The position numbers and the translations under genes were made by a program. This document shows positions 52,572 through 64,000 of a DNA stretch of 64,000 bases, piece after piece. This stretch comes from Cherax quadricarinatus (lineage: Eukaryota > Arthropoda > Malacostraca > Decapoda > Parastacidae), in NCBI RefSeq assembly GCF_038502225.1, contig NW_027196434.1, positions 1-64,000 of the forward strand. The letters run 5' to 3'. The stretch's first letter is position 1. Every line of letters begins with the position of its first letter. The notes beneath the pieces were generated by a model that was not told where the DNA came from, did no database searches, and worked only from the letters and a program-made list of their open reading frames with translations.

Positions 52572-55505
52572 CGCGATTGCACAGCGGATATTTATACGAC
52601 AGGAAAGGCAATAATTTTCTGGCCAGTTTATAAGTTCGTGACAATAGCTTCTTAATGGTGGTGTCCAACAATAGTCAATAGCATAATTTTTCATTAGAAA
52701 GTTATTTAAGATGTCTCCCTAATTGGGGGCGATGATTTTCTCAGTATACATAGAAGGGTTCTGGTGGTATCCAATCTTCTTCATCAGGTAAGTTGCTCAA
52801 AATCATGGGTCGAGGGTAATCATCTTTATAAATAAAACGACGAACCCTCTGTGGGAGAGTCATTCTTTGAGTCCTGTGAGGCGGAGTATTGATGGTGTAA
52901 TCGGTGGTATTTATCGCTTGTATAGGATGTTCTCTATCTGGCATGTATAGTTCTTGCATTGTATAAATTTGTTTCTTTTTTAGGGTGTCAAGGCGTACAT
53001 TTATGGCAGTAATATCTTGTTGTGTGTGTAAATCTGCCATTTTAACTCTGTCTCTCCTCCTGGTATCAGTAATAAAGCGAAGTGCTCTATTCTGGACCTT
53101 TGTAACCGTAGCATGTTGGTCTTTGTTGTTAATGACATTGGGACACAAGGGTATTCGAGTATAGGTCTTATTATCATTTTATACAGATGTTTTTTGACCT
53201 GTTGAGGGGCTTGATTGAATCGAAAGAGTCTGCTAAGACCGGCTTTGGCTGTGTTGATCTTTTTAGTTACATGAGATGTTGAGTGGAGCAGCCTGTCTAT
53301 TTCATATCCCAAGATCTTGTTAGGGTTTCTAATGGCTACAGGTGTACCTCTGATGGAGATACCCCCTTTATCTTCGATGGTTGATGCAAAACATCCTATC
53401 GTGCTAACAAGGACCTTGTCAGGATTAGTCGTAATTCTCCATTTCTTCTCCCAATTAGATGTTCGACGAAGTTCAATATTCATTTTTTCTATGACTCTCT
53501 CGTACTTGTATTTTCCTGTTACTGGAGTTGATGAGACAACATGAATAACATCATCTGCAAACTGTGTCACAATTGTGTCATTAAACTCTGGTTGAGGAAG
53601 GTCATTCACATAAATGTTAAACAGAAGTGGACTGAGACAAGAACCTTGTGGGACACCAGCCGTTGGTATAAAAGGTTCTGTCGACTTGCCATGAAAGGTG
53701 GGAATGATTTTTCTTTGAGTTAAGAAATTATAAATTACTCTGAGAAAAGTCCAGTTATGGTCTGGTAGGTCAATGAGTTTGTATATAAGGCCATCATGCC
53801 ATAAGCTATCAAAAGCTTTATGAACATCTCTGGTGGCAATTAAGGCAAGATTGCCCTGCTGTTTTAGACTTGCTACAGTGTCAAAAATAACATTTATTGC
53901 ATGATTGGTACTTCTATGTGTTCTAAAGCCAAATTGTTTTTAAGTAAACAAATGATTAAACTCCATATAGTAATTCAATCTGTTGGAAATGACTTTCTCA
54001 AGAACTTTTCCAGTGACTTCAAGTAAAGATATAGGTCTATAGTTCCCAGGTTGGTGGATGTCTTTATTGGGCTTGGCAAGAAAGATCATCCTAGCAGTCT
54101 TAAAAACAACTGGAAAATGTCCTGAGGCCAAGATGGCATTAAAGATATTTACCAAGGACTGTTTGCAATTTCTAGGTAGGTACTTTATTTGTTTCATTGT
54201 TATTCCAGAGAGGCCAGGGGCTCTATTTCTCATTCTTCCAATAACCTGACTTATCTCTAGTAATGTAATAGGTCTAGTAAGCGGGTGGGTATCTTCAAGA
54301 GTTGAAGTATCGATGGTAGGTAGTGGTTGTAGATCATCCAAGTTCTCATCTCTCCATTCATTTACTAACTGATAATGATTATTATTAAATTGGCGACTGT
54401 TATTGTGAGAGAGAATTTTCTCCCATACATCACCCATCAAATTAGCCTGGTCCTGTGGATCATCAAGTTTAATTTCAACATCTTCATCATCCTCATCAGT
54501 GAAGTTATGAACTAGGTAGTTAGGAGCCTTGTGCTTTGCCCCTAAAAGTTGTCGGATCTTACTCCAAAATTTTGCTGGTTCACGTTTATATTGATTAGCT
54601 TGAAGAACTAGAAATTTCCATATGTCTCGTTTGTGTTGACTAATCATGTTAATTAATTCGTGCCTTAATCGGTGCAGTGTAGCTGCTGGTGGTTGTCGCG
54701 TTTGAAGATGCCTTCGACATTCTGCTTGATAATTTCTTAAAGTGTCTCTAATTTCTCTAGTAGGTTTATATTGTTGATATATCTTTGTGGGAGCTAATTG
54801 GCAAGTTGCATTGGTAGCTTCAATTATTCGATTGTGCAGGGACCTGATTGCATCATCAATTGCACTGGAAGGTAGATTTTCCAAAGACACAATTTCATCA
54901 TCACCCAGATATGCCCTGAAGGGGTCAAATCCTAGGGTGTTAAGATTGGGTTTTGGAGTTACAGGTATTCTAAATGGAGAAGTTTGTAGTTGTATTATAA
55001 CAGGGATATGGTCAGATCCTACATTTCCACCAGGAGATATACGACAGTGAGAGATGTCACAGTCTCTGTTTGTCAGTACTATATCTGGTGTTCCTGGATG
55101 AGGTCCAATGTACGATTTGAAGAATGGGTCTTGAAATGACAAGTTTCTAGCTGTCATGATATTAAATAGTTGTTTTCCTTTTAAGTCACCCAGTGGAATA
55201 CCAGCTCCACAGTTGAAGAGGGCAGGGTGATGAGCATTAAAATCACCAGCCAGAATTGTTGGAATATTTCTGCTTAATATCCTATGTAGAGGAATTGACT
55301 CTATATATGGCTGTCTCGGGGGAAAATATCCAGTTCCTATCACGAGTTGTCCATGTGACGTTGCTAGTTCTATTGCAAGAATGTTATCTTCATCAACATG
55401 AATATTTTTAAATGTATATCCTAATTTAACCAAGATGGCTACACCACTAAAGGGTCCTCTCGATTTCTCCACAGTACAGTATCCACGTAATTTAATATGT
55501 TGATC
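52282..55505 (-). mobile_element. LINE family A, 5'-truncated copy A3
   Basis: Minus strand. The 5' end is at GATCAACATATTAAATTACG (55505), inside the endonuclease. The 3' UTR holds a 35-T run on the plus strand (52537-52571) and then the conserved terminal block to 52282. It lacks the M insertion found in A1 and so shows the original 3' UTR. Very similar to A1 in the coding part, more distant from A2. Confidence 0.9.
52741..55505 (-). pseudogene. A3 ORF2, endonuclease-RT with one stop and one frameshift
   Basis: Endonuclease motifs: LAGDFNAHHPALFNCG and GSDHIPVIIQL. The frame is open from 55505 to 53943; codon 53942-53940 is TAA where A1 has GAA. It continues in frame through PTAGVPQGSCLSP and FADD (53561-53550) to about 53100, where one G is missing relative to A1, shifting the frame until the terminal EPFYVY and stop at 52741. 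A3 supplies the endonuclease region deleted from A1. Confidence 0.92.
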
Positions 55506-55860
55506 AAAAAAAATAGAAAAGCTAGATACAGCGATTGATAAACAAGGGTGGAGGTCGACCGTTCGTCATTGTAGGAGTGCCAGCAGTCACCGGCTCTTCA
55601 ACACGCAAGTTATACTTTTGTATCAATCAAATCACATATTACTCGGGTAGATAATTTCCAGTAGATCCTTCATGTGTTAGCTCAAATCACCGACCAGTAT
55701 GTTTTAAATAAGTGACCCACTGGTCAGATCAGATCGACTGGTCCGAACCGTTGACTGGTCCGAACCCTTGACTGGTCCGAACCCTTGATGGTCCGAACCC
55801 TTGACTGGTTTCAAACGGTTTCGTTGGACAATAAAGCAGACTGTAAACGGATGGGGTTGT
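55506..55860. other. Intervening sequence with 17-bp tandem repeat
   Basis: Mostly unassigned. Contains four units of GACTGGTCCGAACCCTT at 55736-55802 (one lacking a C), then a degenerate half unit. Confidence 0.8.
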
Positions 55861-56033
55861 AGGCGCCCTTATAAACACAAACATTAAAAATCAGGAACGT
55901 GACGGTAAGCTGTCCAATATACAAAAACAGTTAGAAACAGAAATACAAATAGCTAGAGCTTCATTTAAGGTTATTAATAGAATATTCAAGAGGTTGCTAG
56001 TAGAATTGCAGTAAATCAACCATTCAAATCATT

Positions 56034-57256
56034 ATGAAGTTGTGTGTAGTCTGTGGTCAGTCAAACAAACGGGCTTCCACATGGATAAGTTGTCATTTTT
56101 GTGGAAATTGGTGTCACGCTCCTTGTGCAGATATTCAAGAACTAGCTACAAGCAGTATTAAAACAGAGAAGTGTTTTTGGGTATGCCCAAATGAGGAAAA
56201 TCTGTGGACTAAAATCACAAGGGTATTAAAAGAGGACAACATGAAAGCTGCTTCATAGAAAACCTGGAAGCTTTCTACAACAGATGGGAACATAAAAAGT
56301 CTGGGCTGAATGGTACTGCCCTTGATACTGGCCATGTAGTCACAAACTGTAAGGCTGGAGGTGATGTCCTGGTAGTCAGTAAATGTGGGGCTGATAGTGC
56401 TGTCCTGGGAGACAGTAATGGTGAAGCTGGAGGTGCTGTCCTGGGAGACAGTAATGGTGAAGCTGGAGGTGCTGTCCTGGGAGACAGAAATGGTGAAGCT
56501 GGAGATACTGTCCTGGGAGACAGTAATGGTGAAGCTGGAGATTTTGTCCAGGTAGTCGGGAATTATACGCAGGAAGGAATACATATAAATGACCTCATAG
56601 GGGACAGGAGCCATAGTAGGGAAACAAGTGTAGTCAAAGATAAGATAAAACCAATATTGCAAACTAGAAATACCGCCGGAAATAGCAAACAAGAGGACTC
56701 CAATAGCAATAGTGAGGATAAATTACCAAAAACAACTGGTGGGAGCTCCATTGTTGGTGCTAGGGAGGATAGAAGTAAGACAGGGAAACATGCACCAACG
56801 GGGAATACAGTCACAGAAACCCAAGGCAAGCGGAAACCAAGCCTGTGCACATACTATGCACTTGGTATCTGCTGGCATGGGAAATATGGAAAAACAGATG
56901 GGACATGCAACTATGACCACCCTAGAAAATGCCATGCCCATATGACAACAGGAAAATGCAAACTCCCTTCCTGTAAGCTTTTTCACCCTGAAATGTGTAC
57001 CTCTTCAGTACAGGAAAGACTGTGCTATAACTTAAATTGCCAGGCATACCATCTAAAGGGGACAAAAAGATACAAAACACCCAGGCCATGGGAAAACCTG
57101 GGTAGCCACAGCCACTCAAGAGGGAGAGGTTTTTTAGTGCCAGGAAGGAAAAAAAACTGGCAGGAAATGGCAGAAATCGTACACCAAATCCAGTCATTTC
57201 TGGAGTGGAACCACAGTCGATGGCCTCCACTCCAAACCAACAGATACAGATACTAA
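56034..57256 (+). pseudogene. I2 ORF1: PHD finger plus CCCH zinc fingers (one frameshift)
   Basis: ATG 56034 opens a PHD-type finger (MKLCVVCGQSNKR, CHFCGNWCHAPC, CFWVCPNEENLW). One base is missing near 56253, giving a premature TAG at 56256; the other frame is open through to TAA 57254-57256. That part holds a 12-aa repeat (AVLGDSNGEAGG) encoded by a 36-bp minisatellite, a linker, then CCCH-like fingers: CTYYALGICWHGKYGKTDGTC followed by NYDH; CHAHMTTGKCKLPSCKLFH; CYNLNCQAYH. Such fingers bind RNA in other proteins, which suits an ORF1 nucleic-acid role; the PHD finger could read chromatin. Confidence 0.8.
56399..56550 (+). repeat. 36-bp coding minisatellite in I2 ORF1
   Basis: GCTGTCCTGGGAGACAGTAATGG begins at 56399 and recurs every 36 bp (56435, 56471, 56507), about four units. 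The period is a multiple of three and the frame is kept, giving a 12-residue repeat rich in Gly, Asp and Glu. Confidence 0.92.
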
Positions 57257-57258
57257 TG
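57254..57258 (+). promoter_or_regulatory. TAATG overlap in I2
   Basis: TAA of ORF1 and ATG of ORF2 (MPEKKSPPSTNN) share one A, as in LINE A. Confidence 0.7.
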
Positions 57259-60200
57259 CCGGAAAAAAAATCCCCCCCCAGTACCAACAATACCACCAGT
57301 CCGATAACATTCTTCTTTGCAAATATACAGGGTCTAAAGCCAGCAACAAACAACAAAATACCTTTCATCCGTGGACTGCTTGCAGAGGCAAAGGCAATGT
57401 TCGCGGCTTTCACTGAGACCCACATAAAGGATCACTTGGACAACGAAATATGGATCCCAGGTTACAACCTATACAGATGTGACAGAGTGAACAGGCAAAA
57501 GGGGGGGGGGTTGGCCTGTACATTGCAGAGTCACTTGTTTGCACAGAACTGCTTAATGCCTCAAATGATGTAGTGGAAGTTTTAGCAGTAAAGGTCGAGA
57601 ACCAAAACCTAGTCATTGTGGTAGTCTACAAGCCTCCGGATGCAACATCCCAACAATTCCAGGAACAGCTGTTAAAAATTGACCACTGTCTGGAAAATCT
57701 TCCAGCTCCTGCACCCAACATCTTGCTCCTGGGGGATTTCAACTTAAGGCACCTAAAATGGAGGAATATAGCAAATAATATTGTTGCAGTAATAACACCA
57801 GGAGGCAGCTCTGATGAAAACTCACACTCACACGAGCTTTTAAATCTCTGCACAAAATTCAATTTAAACCAGCAAATAATAGAGCCTACTAGACTGGAGA
57901 ATACACTAGACCTCATCTTCACTAACAATGATGATCTGATAAGAAATGTCACCATATCAAAAACAATATACTCAGATCACAACATAATTGAGGTTCAGAC
58001 ATGTATGCGTGGAGCCCCAGACCGACAAAATGAGACTAGTCACGAGGGAGCATTCACCAAATTCAACTTCAATAACAAAAACATAAAGTGGGACCAAGTA
58101 AACCAAGTCCTAACCGATATAAGCTGGGAAGATATACTAAGCAACACAGACCCCAACTTATGCCTACAACAGATTAACTCGGTGGCACTCGATGTATGCA
58201 CAAGGATTATTCCTCTAAGAAAAAGGAGGAGTAGATGTAAAATAGAAAGAGACAGGTGCTCCCTTTATAGGCGACGGAAAAGAATAACAGAGCGGCTAAA
58301 AGAGGTCAATATATCTGAAATGCGTAGGGAGACACTGGTCAGAGAAATAGCAAGCATCGAACTTAAGCTAAAAGAATCCTTTAAGAGTCAGGAATCGCGG
58401 GAAGAACTAAAAGCCATAAATGAAATCGAAAGAAACCCAAAGTATTTCTTCTTCTATGCCAAATCAAAATCGAGAACAACGTCCAGTATTGGGCCCCTAC
58501 TTAAACAAGATGGGTCCTACACAGATGACACCAAGGAAATGAGTGAGCTACTCAAGTCCCAATATGACTCAGTTTTTAGCAATCCGCTAACCAGACTGAG
58601 AGTCGAAGATCAAAATGAATTTTTTATGAGAGAGCCACAAAATTTGATTAACACAAGCCTATCCGATGTTATCCTGACGCCAAATGACTTCGAACAGGCT
58701 ATAAATGACATGCCCATGCACTCTGCCCCAGGGCCAGACTCATGGAACTCTGTGTTCATCAAGAACTGCAAGAAGCCCCTATCACGAGCCTTTTCCATCC
58801 TATGGAGAGGGAGCATGGACACGGGGGTCGTCCCTCAGTTACTAAAAACAACAGACATAGCCCCACTCCACAAAGGGGGCAGTAAAGCAACAGCAAAGAA
58901 CTACAGACCAATAGCACTAACATCCCATATCATAAAAATCTTTGAAAGGGTCCTAAGAAGCAAGATCACCACCCATCTAGAAACCCATCAGTTACACAAC
59001 CCAGGGCAACATGGGTTTAGAACAGGTCGCTCTTGTCTGTCTCAACTATTGGATCACTACGACAAGGTCCTAAATGCACTAGAAGACAAAAAGAATGCAG
59101 ATGTAATATATACAGACTTTGCAAAAGCCTTCGACAAGTGTGACCATGGCGTAATAGCGCACAAAATGCGTGCTAAAGGAATAACAGGAAAAGTCGGTCG
59201 ATGGATCTATAATTTCCTCACTAACAGAACACAGAGAGTATTCGTCAACAGAGTAAAGTCCGAGGCAGCTACGGTGAAAAGCTCTGTTCCACAAGGCACA
59301 GTACTCGCTCCCATCTTGTTCCTCATCCTCATATCCGACATAGACAAGGATGTCAGCCACAGCACCGTGTCTTCCTTTGCAGATGACACCCGAATCTGCA
59401 TGACAGTGTCTTCCATTGCAGACACTGCAAGGCTCCAGGCGGACATCAACCAAATCTTTCAGTGGGCTGCAGAAAACAATATGAAGTTCAACGATGAGAA
59501 ATTTCAATTACTCAGATATGGTAAACATGAGGAAATTAAACCTTCATGAGAGTACAAAACAAATTCTGGCCACAAAATAGAGCGAAACACCAACGTCAAA
59601 GACCTGGGAGTGATTATGTCGGAGGATCTCACCTTCAAGGACCATAACATTGTATCAATCGCATCTGCTAGAAAAATGACAGGATGGATAATGAGAACCT
59701 TTAAAACTAGGGAGGCGAAGCCCATGATGACACTCTTCAGGTCACTTGTTCTATCTAGGCTGGAATATTGCTGCACTCTAACAGCACCTTTCAAGGCAGG
59801 TGAAATTGCCGACCTAGAAAATGTACAGAGAACTTTCACGGCGCGCATAACGGAGATAAAACACCTCAATTACTGGGAGCGCTTGAGGTTTCTTAACCTG
59901 TATTCCCTGGAATGCAGGAGGGAGAGATACATGATTATATACACCTGGAAAATCCTAGAGGGACTAGTACCGAACTTGCACACGAAAATCACTCACTACG
60001 AAAGCAGAAGACTTGGCAGACGATGCACCATCCCCCCCAATGAAAAGCAGGGGTGTCACTAGCACGTTAAGAGACCATACAATAAGTGTCAGGGGCCCGA
60101 GACTGTTCAACTGCCTCCCAGCACACATAAGGGGGATTACCAACAGACCCCTGGCAGTCTTCAAGCTGGCACTGGACAAGCACCTAAAGTCAGTTCCTGA

Positions 60201-60315
60201 TCAGCCGGGCTGTGGCTCGTACGTTGGTTTGCGTGCAGCCAGCAGCAACAGCCTTGTTGATCAGGCGCTGATCCACCTGGAGGCCTGGTCACAGACCGGG
60301 CCGCGGGGGCGTTGA
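57256..60315 (+). pseudogene. I2 ORF2, endonuclease-RT (two homopolymer frameshifts, one stop)
   Basis: Endonuclease start FFFANIQGLKPATNNK and FTETHIKDHLD. A run of ten G (57501-57510) breaks the frame. The next frame carries LLLGDFNLRHLKW, LDLIFTNNDD and SDHNIIEV, then RT with FADD at 59376-59387. TGA 59547-59549 stands where I1 has TCA, and the frame continues. A run of seven C (60032-60038; six in I1 at 50111-50116) shifts it again before the C-terminus, which ends at TGA 60313-60315. Both frameshifts are in homopolymers, so sequencing error is possible. Confidence 0.9.
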
Positions 60316-60394
60316 CCCCCGAAACTCTCTCCAGGTAAACTCCAGGTAATTCATTGTGACTGCAGCTTTTCGTAAAATAATAGAAAATTATAGT

Positions 60395-61110
60395 TTAATA
60401 TCTTTAATATGCAGCCCAAACCCATCCTGAGGGTGGTAAAGATTACAGAGGCAAATAATGGGTCCATGGACTATACCTTAACATTTCAAAGCTACATAAT
60501 AGGTCCAGGAACTGTACCTCAACATTTCAGAGATACATAACTGGTCCAGGGACTGTACTTCAATATTACAGAGGTACATAAAGGGTCCAGGGACTGTACT
60601 TCAATATTACAGAGGTACATAATGGGTCCAAGTACTGTACTTCAATATTACAGATGTACATAATGGGTCCAAGGACTGTACTTCAATATTACAGATGTAC
60701 ATAATGGGTCCAGGGACTGTACTTCAATATAACAGAGGTACATAATTGGTCCAGGGACTGTACTTCAATATTACAGAGGTACATAATGGGTCCAGGGACT
60801 GTACTTCAATATTACAGAGGTACATAAAGGGTCCGGGGACTGTACTTCAATATTACAGATGTACATAATGGGTCCAGGGACTGTACTTCAATATTACAGA
60901 GGTACATAATTGGTCCAGGGACTGTACTTCAATATTACAGAGGTACATAATGGGTCCAGGGACTGTACTTCAACCATACAGAAGTACACAATGGGGCCAG
61001 GGACTGTACTTCAACCATACAGAAGTACACAATGGGGCCAGGGACTGTACTTCAACCATACAGAGGTACATAATGTGCCCAGGGACTATACCTCAACGTT
61101 ACAGAGGTAC
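60395..61110 (-). repeat. LINE family M 3' end with about 16 units of a 41-bp minisatellite
   Basis: Units of AATGGGTCCAGGGACTGTAC plus TTCAATATTACAGAGGTACAT, 41 bp each (for example starts 60543 and 60584). On the minus strand this reads CAGTCCCTGGACCCATTA, GTACCTCTGTAAT, then CTCAGGATGGGTTTGGG and ATTAAACTATA at the 60395 side. The same order is seen in 6829-7259. The outer units vary more. Confidence 0.85.
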
Positions 61111-61640
61111 CTGGGTGTTAGTCGACTATCGTGGAGAGCATCCTGGGAACATTAACCAAATTTACCAGAAATGTTCTGCAGGAACATTCATAGTAATCCA
61201 GGACCACAAACTAATGTACAGATGCAAAAAAACACTATACGTAGCTTAACATAAAACACCTTCAACAAGGGATGTTATACATTTAATACAAATACATTAT
61301 GAATCTCAATCTCTCAGGACGTACAATAGCAGAATAACACAACACAGTATTAACAGACACAAAGAGGTTATACAGATACATTAGAAAATATCGCTTATAA
61401 CAGAACGTAGCATTAAGAAGAATGGGTAATCTTAACCCTATTTACACAAAAACATCAACAAGGACATAACATGCAGGTGACCCCTGTGACAGGGTCAATA
61501 ATATAATGTAAAAAACATCAATTAAATCCAAAATCCCTTCAGGTATACACTGTTTACATAATATTACTATGACATATGACTGAGGCACAATACGATAAGA
61601 AGAAAAAAGACATCGTCAAATGGAGGTTCATCATCGAGAT
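61111..61640. other. AT-rich sequence with a SINE D-like fragment
   Basis: 61105-61145 reads GAGGTACCTGGGTGTTAGTC and GCATCCTGGG, resembling the SINE D body. The rest is AT-rich with no gene that I recognise. Confidence 0.45.
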
Positions 61641-62947
61641 TGGATACGGAACAAAAGTGTGGAAAGGAGATCGTAGGACAGAGTGTGTGTTGCATTCGCT
61701 TGGAATATATATCTGTGTTAGTTTAAGCACAGATTGGCGACGATTCTAGTGGCCCTTGGACTGTGTTCAGTGCTTCAAGGCAGTGAGGCACGTGCAGGTG
61801 GCTACGGGCCCTGACTGGAGCTCTGAGCCTCACAGCTCTGCACCCAGTGTGGGCGGCTGTGATGTCACAGGCAGCAGCTCCGCTACTGGCTCTGTCCCCA
61901 CACCTACAGTCACCATGACAGACCCAGGAGAGAGGCCTAAACGTTCATTGGAATGCGGGAACGAGTTGGAGGACGACGTGGGGCAGGTGGGAGCCCCCAC
62001 CAAGAAGGCCAAGGATGCAGTGGAGGCTACTGTACCTGCCAATCTGCCACTAGATCCGTCGGCAGCTGCTACCCAAGGACTCTTGCACCCCCAGATGGCC
62101 ACAGGGGTCGTGGAAGGAAGCCAGGAGGCTGTAGCTCCTCATCTGGCAAGGATAGAGCCATCCCAGGTCCCTACACCAGTTGCGCTGGCCTCCACAGTGG
62201 ACGGGGACTGGCTGACTCCACGTGGAAGGAGGAATTCTCGCTCAGCTCGGGCACAAGCAACCAGGGCCTTCAACAAATTCAAGATTCCCAATTACGGGTT
62301 TGTAAGGTATCTGGAAGGTTTACCCCGCCTCAAGTTCTGCTGCGAGTTCATTCTCAGGAACGAGGTTCTGGTCATTCCTCGGGACAAGGATTCTTACGAG
62401 GAGTTGAAGGGGCTGGTTGTGATGCATCCCAGCATGGTGGAATTGGTTGCTTCAGAGAAGGTGCACAAGGGGGAGCTCTAACACGTCCCTGTGCCCCTCC
62501 CACTGGACCCGATTTTGGAAGTGCCCAATATTGTCAAGGAGGAGTGACTCACTGCAACGGTGGACAAGGTGCCCACCCGCCAGTTGCTGATCCACCACAA
62601 AGGTCCACTTACCATGCACCTGGACCTTGGGGGTTGGGGAAGATTCAAGACCTGACCATACCTGTCGGGCCCAGTACAATGCTTCAACTGTCAGAGGTTC
62701 AGTCACATTGCAGCCACCTGCCAGCGAGAGAAGAAGTGTGGTGTGTGCAGCAAGGCACATGACAAGAAGGACTGCATTGCAATCCTCAAACGGCCAACTG
62801 GTAAAGATCTTCAGCCAAAGCCCAAGAGTGCCAACTGATCAAAGAGGCACCATGCCTGGAACTGGTGCTGTCCTGTGATGGTGCAGCACTGGCAGCAGGT
62901 TCATCATCAGAATGACCCAATAGCCCCGATGCCACCCAGCCTTGGAA
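61641..62947 (+). mobile_element. LINE family G, copy G2 (5' part, interrupted by L)
   Basis: Leader and first part of ORF1, close to G1 (for example from 61755 against 15526). Similarity stops exactly at 62947, where an LTR begins, so the element is interrupted, not truncated, and its remainder may lie beyond the window. Confidence 0.9.
61915..62947 (+). pseudogene. G2 ORF1 gag-like, with nonsense codons
   Basis: ATG 61915 (MTDPGERPKRSLECGNELE). TAA 62479-62481 ends the first part where G1 has TTA; at least one further stop follows (TGA near 62545). The zinc-knuckle region is recognisable (CFNCQRFSHIAATC, CGVCSKAHDKKDC) and keeps CAG where G1 has TAG. Confidence 0.85.
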
Positions 62948-63933
62948 TGTGAGGGAAAAGTTCAATAGATAGGAGTAGCAATATAGTAACAATAGTTTCA
63001 TTACCGGCTACTAGTTAAGGTAGGGTAAGTCACGCTCCCGTTTTTCCCGCCTTTTCTCCCCCACCCCTAAAGTGATAGTTTGATTGCCGGCTGCTTGTTA
63101 ACGTAGGGTCAGTCTAGCTCCCGCTATCCCTTCCCCTCCCTCTTCCCCCCCCCTCGAAAGGTGACGTATGGGGCTCTGGTCAAACAGTAAATCACTCGAC
63201 TCGCAGCTCCCAACACTACTGTAAGTACATGCCTGCCTTGTATTCTAGTGGATTTATTGGTTAAAAGCTTCACTTTTGACCAATAATAAACTTAGTCCTT
63301 TCAGTCTTGCTCTAGGTTGACTGTTGTAATAATCACCACGTCTTTTGAGTAATGTACACTGCCATGGAGAGTGATTATTTAAGCAGTGGGTAACCTGTCT
63401 ATCTTTTCAGCTTGGATGACAGTGAGGGTCACCTGTCAATCAACGAGAAGAACAGGAGAAGGACTAACGTCCAGAGACTTCCCATTTTGAATTTAAGTAC
63501 CTGTGCACCTGTATGAAATTGCAGGACGTAACCCCACATCATTGCAGCGGTAAAGAACCTGCTTTCCTGTCATCGGGATATAATACTCAAGGCTCTAATC
63601 TGTGAACAACTAGCCAGTGGTGGTCACCAACACCTGCGACCCCCCCCGCCATCATCAGCAACGGCTACGATTTCAACAAGCAGTGTCACCTACACCAGAC
63701 ACCCAATTAAATTAGCGTTGAATTCAGTTATCATTTATATTTTTCATTTTTCATTTTCTTTAATGTAGGATTAATATTTCATATTTAAGTGTTTTATATT
63801 TTATATTTTCTACATAATAAAGTGTTTATGTTTGTCTGTTATTATTTCTTTTTCTATTCACTAATTTTCCTGAGGAGGAGCCAGCCTGGGTAATACTGTC
63901 TGAAGTTGTTACAGGGCTGAGTAAGCCTTCACA
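62948..63933 (+). repeat. LTR of a Gypsy-like element L (5' LTR, rest outside window)
   Basis: TGTGAGGG at 62948 to CCTTCACA at 63933, about 986 bp, near-perfect terminal inverted repeats. A poly(A) signal AATAAA lies near 63816. It interrupts G2 ORF1. An earlier possible end (GTTGTTACA, 63913) fits less well, because the primer-binding site lies only 2 nt after 63933. Confidence 0.8.
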
Positions 63934-63935
63934 AG

Positions 63936-63953
63936 TGGCGACCTTGCCAGGAT
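63936..63953 (+). promoter_or_regulatory. L primer-binding site
   Basis: TGGCGACCTTGCCAGGAT starts with TGG, complementary to a tRNA CCA end, and lies 2 nt after the LTR. I do not assign the tRNA. It makes a useful contrast with element O, which lacks such a site. Confidence 0.8.
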
Positions 63954-64000
63954 CAACTCTACTGAATCAAGATTCAACTCCATCTCGAATCTACCATTGG

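Larger units (their letters stand above)
55861..60350 (+). mobile_element. LINE family I, near full-length copy I2 (CR1-like)
   Basis: Leader from about 55861 (boundary not fixed), ORF1 56034-57256, ORF2 57256-60315, 3' end CTCTCCAGGTAAACTCCAGGTAA at about 60350. The CCAGGTAAACTCCAGGTA ending is a short direct repeat, as CR1-type elements have at their 3' ends. I1 and I3 are truncated relatives. Confidence 0.88.

Noticed and set aside
63905..63913. LTR end of L at GTTGTTACA
   Set aside because: The end at 63933 gives better terminal inverted repeats and puts the primer-binding site 2 nt away.

Overview
The window is a 64-kb block of animal nuclear DNA made almost entirely of transposable elements inserted into one another. 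I recognise no host gene, rRNA or functional tRNA gene. The mix of families (several endonuclease/RT LINE families, BEL/Pao and Gypsy LTR elements, a tRNA-derived SINE, a Penelope-like hammerhead motif, long TG microsatellites) indicates an invertebrate. A decapod crustacean is my best guess; that rests on remembered repeat families and is only moderately secure.

For reference I use private family letters. LINEs: A (two ORFs, CCHC gag, EN-RT); B (EN-RT-RNase H, I-like); G (GC-rich, EN-RT-RNase H, I-like); H (L2/CR1-like); I (CR1-like, with a PHD finger and CCCH fingers in ORF1); J (Tx1/L1-like, G/T-rich coding strand); M and N (3' fragments only). SINEs: C (GC-rich, about 290 bp) and D (tRNA-derived). 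LTR elements: F (BEL/Pao), K (solo LTR with F-like termini), O (complete Gypsy) and L (Gypsy-like LTR running off the right edge).

Layout. 1-2.1 kb: 3' end of a B element, TG microsatellites and a perfect 412-bp palindrome. 2.5-7.6 kb: A1. 7.6-12.8 kb: B1, with an N fragment inside its RNase H/C-terminal region. 12.8-14.0 kb: a C/D SINE cluster. 14.3-30.8 kb: BEL element F1, whose left LTR holds three C copies, G1 (intact 1255-aa ORF2) and Gypsy element O, and whose right LTR holds one D and one C copy. 30.8-39.8 kb: J, interrupted by solo LTR K (itself holding an I fragment), a 19 x 35-bp satellite and H. 39.8-45.5 kb: A2. 45.5-51.5 kb: BEL element F2 with I1 in its right LTR. 52.3-55.5 kb: A3 on the minus strand. 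55.9-60.35 kb: I2. 60.4-61.1 kb: M minisatellite. 61.6-62.9 kb: 5' part of G2, interrupted at 62948 by L.

How the parts relate. Most ORFs carry stops or frameshifts. The best preserved are G1 ORF2, A2 ORF1, the RT frame of I1, the RT frame of H, and O, whose LTRs are almost identical. Two SINE/LINE pairs appear to share 3' tails (C with G, D with N), as expected for SINEs mobilised by a partner LINE. Three LINE families join ORF1 to ORF2 by an overlapping stop/start. The observations I rate highest are the spacer-less 412-bp palindrome carrying hammerhead-like folds in both arms, and an exact 18-nt complement between the LTR and the primer-binding position of O, which suggests self-primed reverse transcription.
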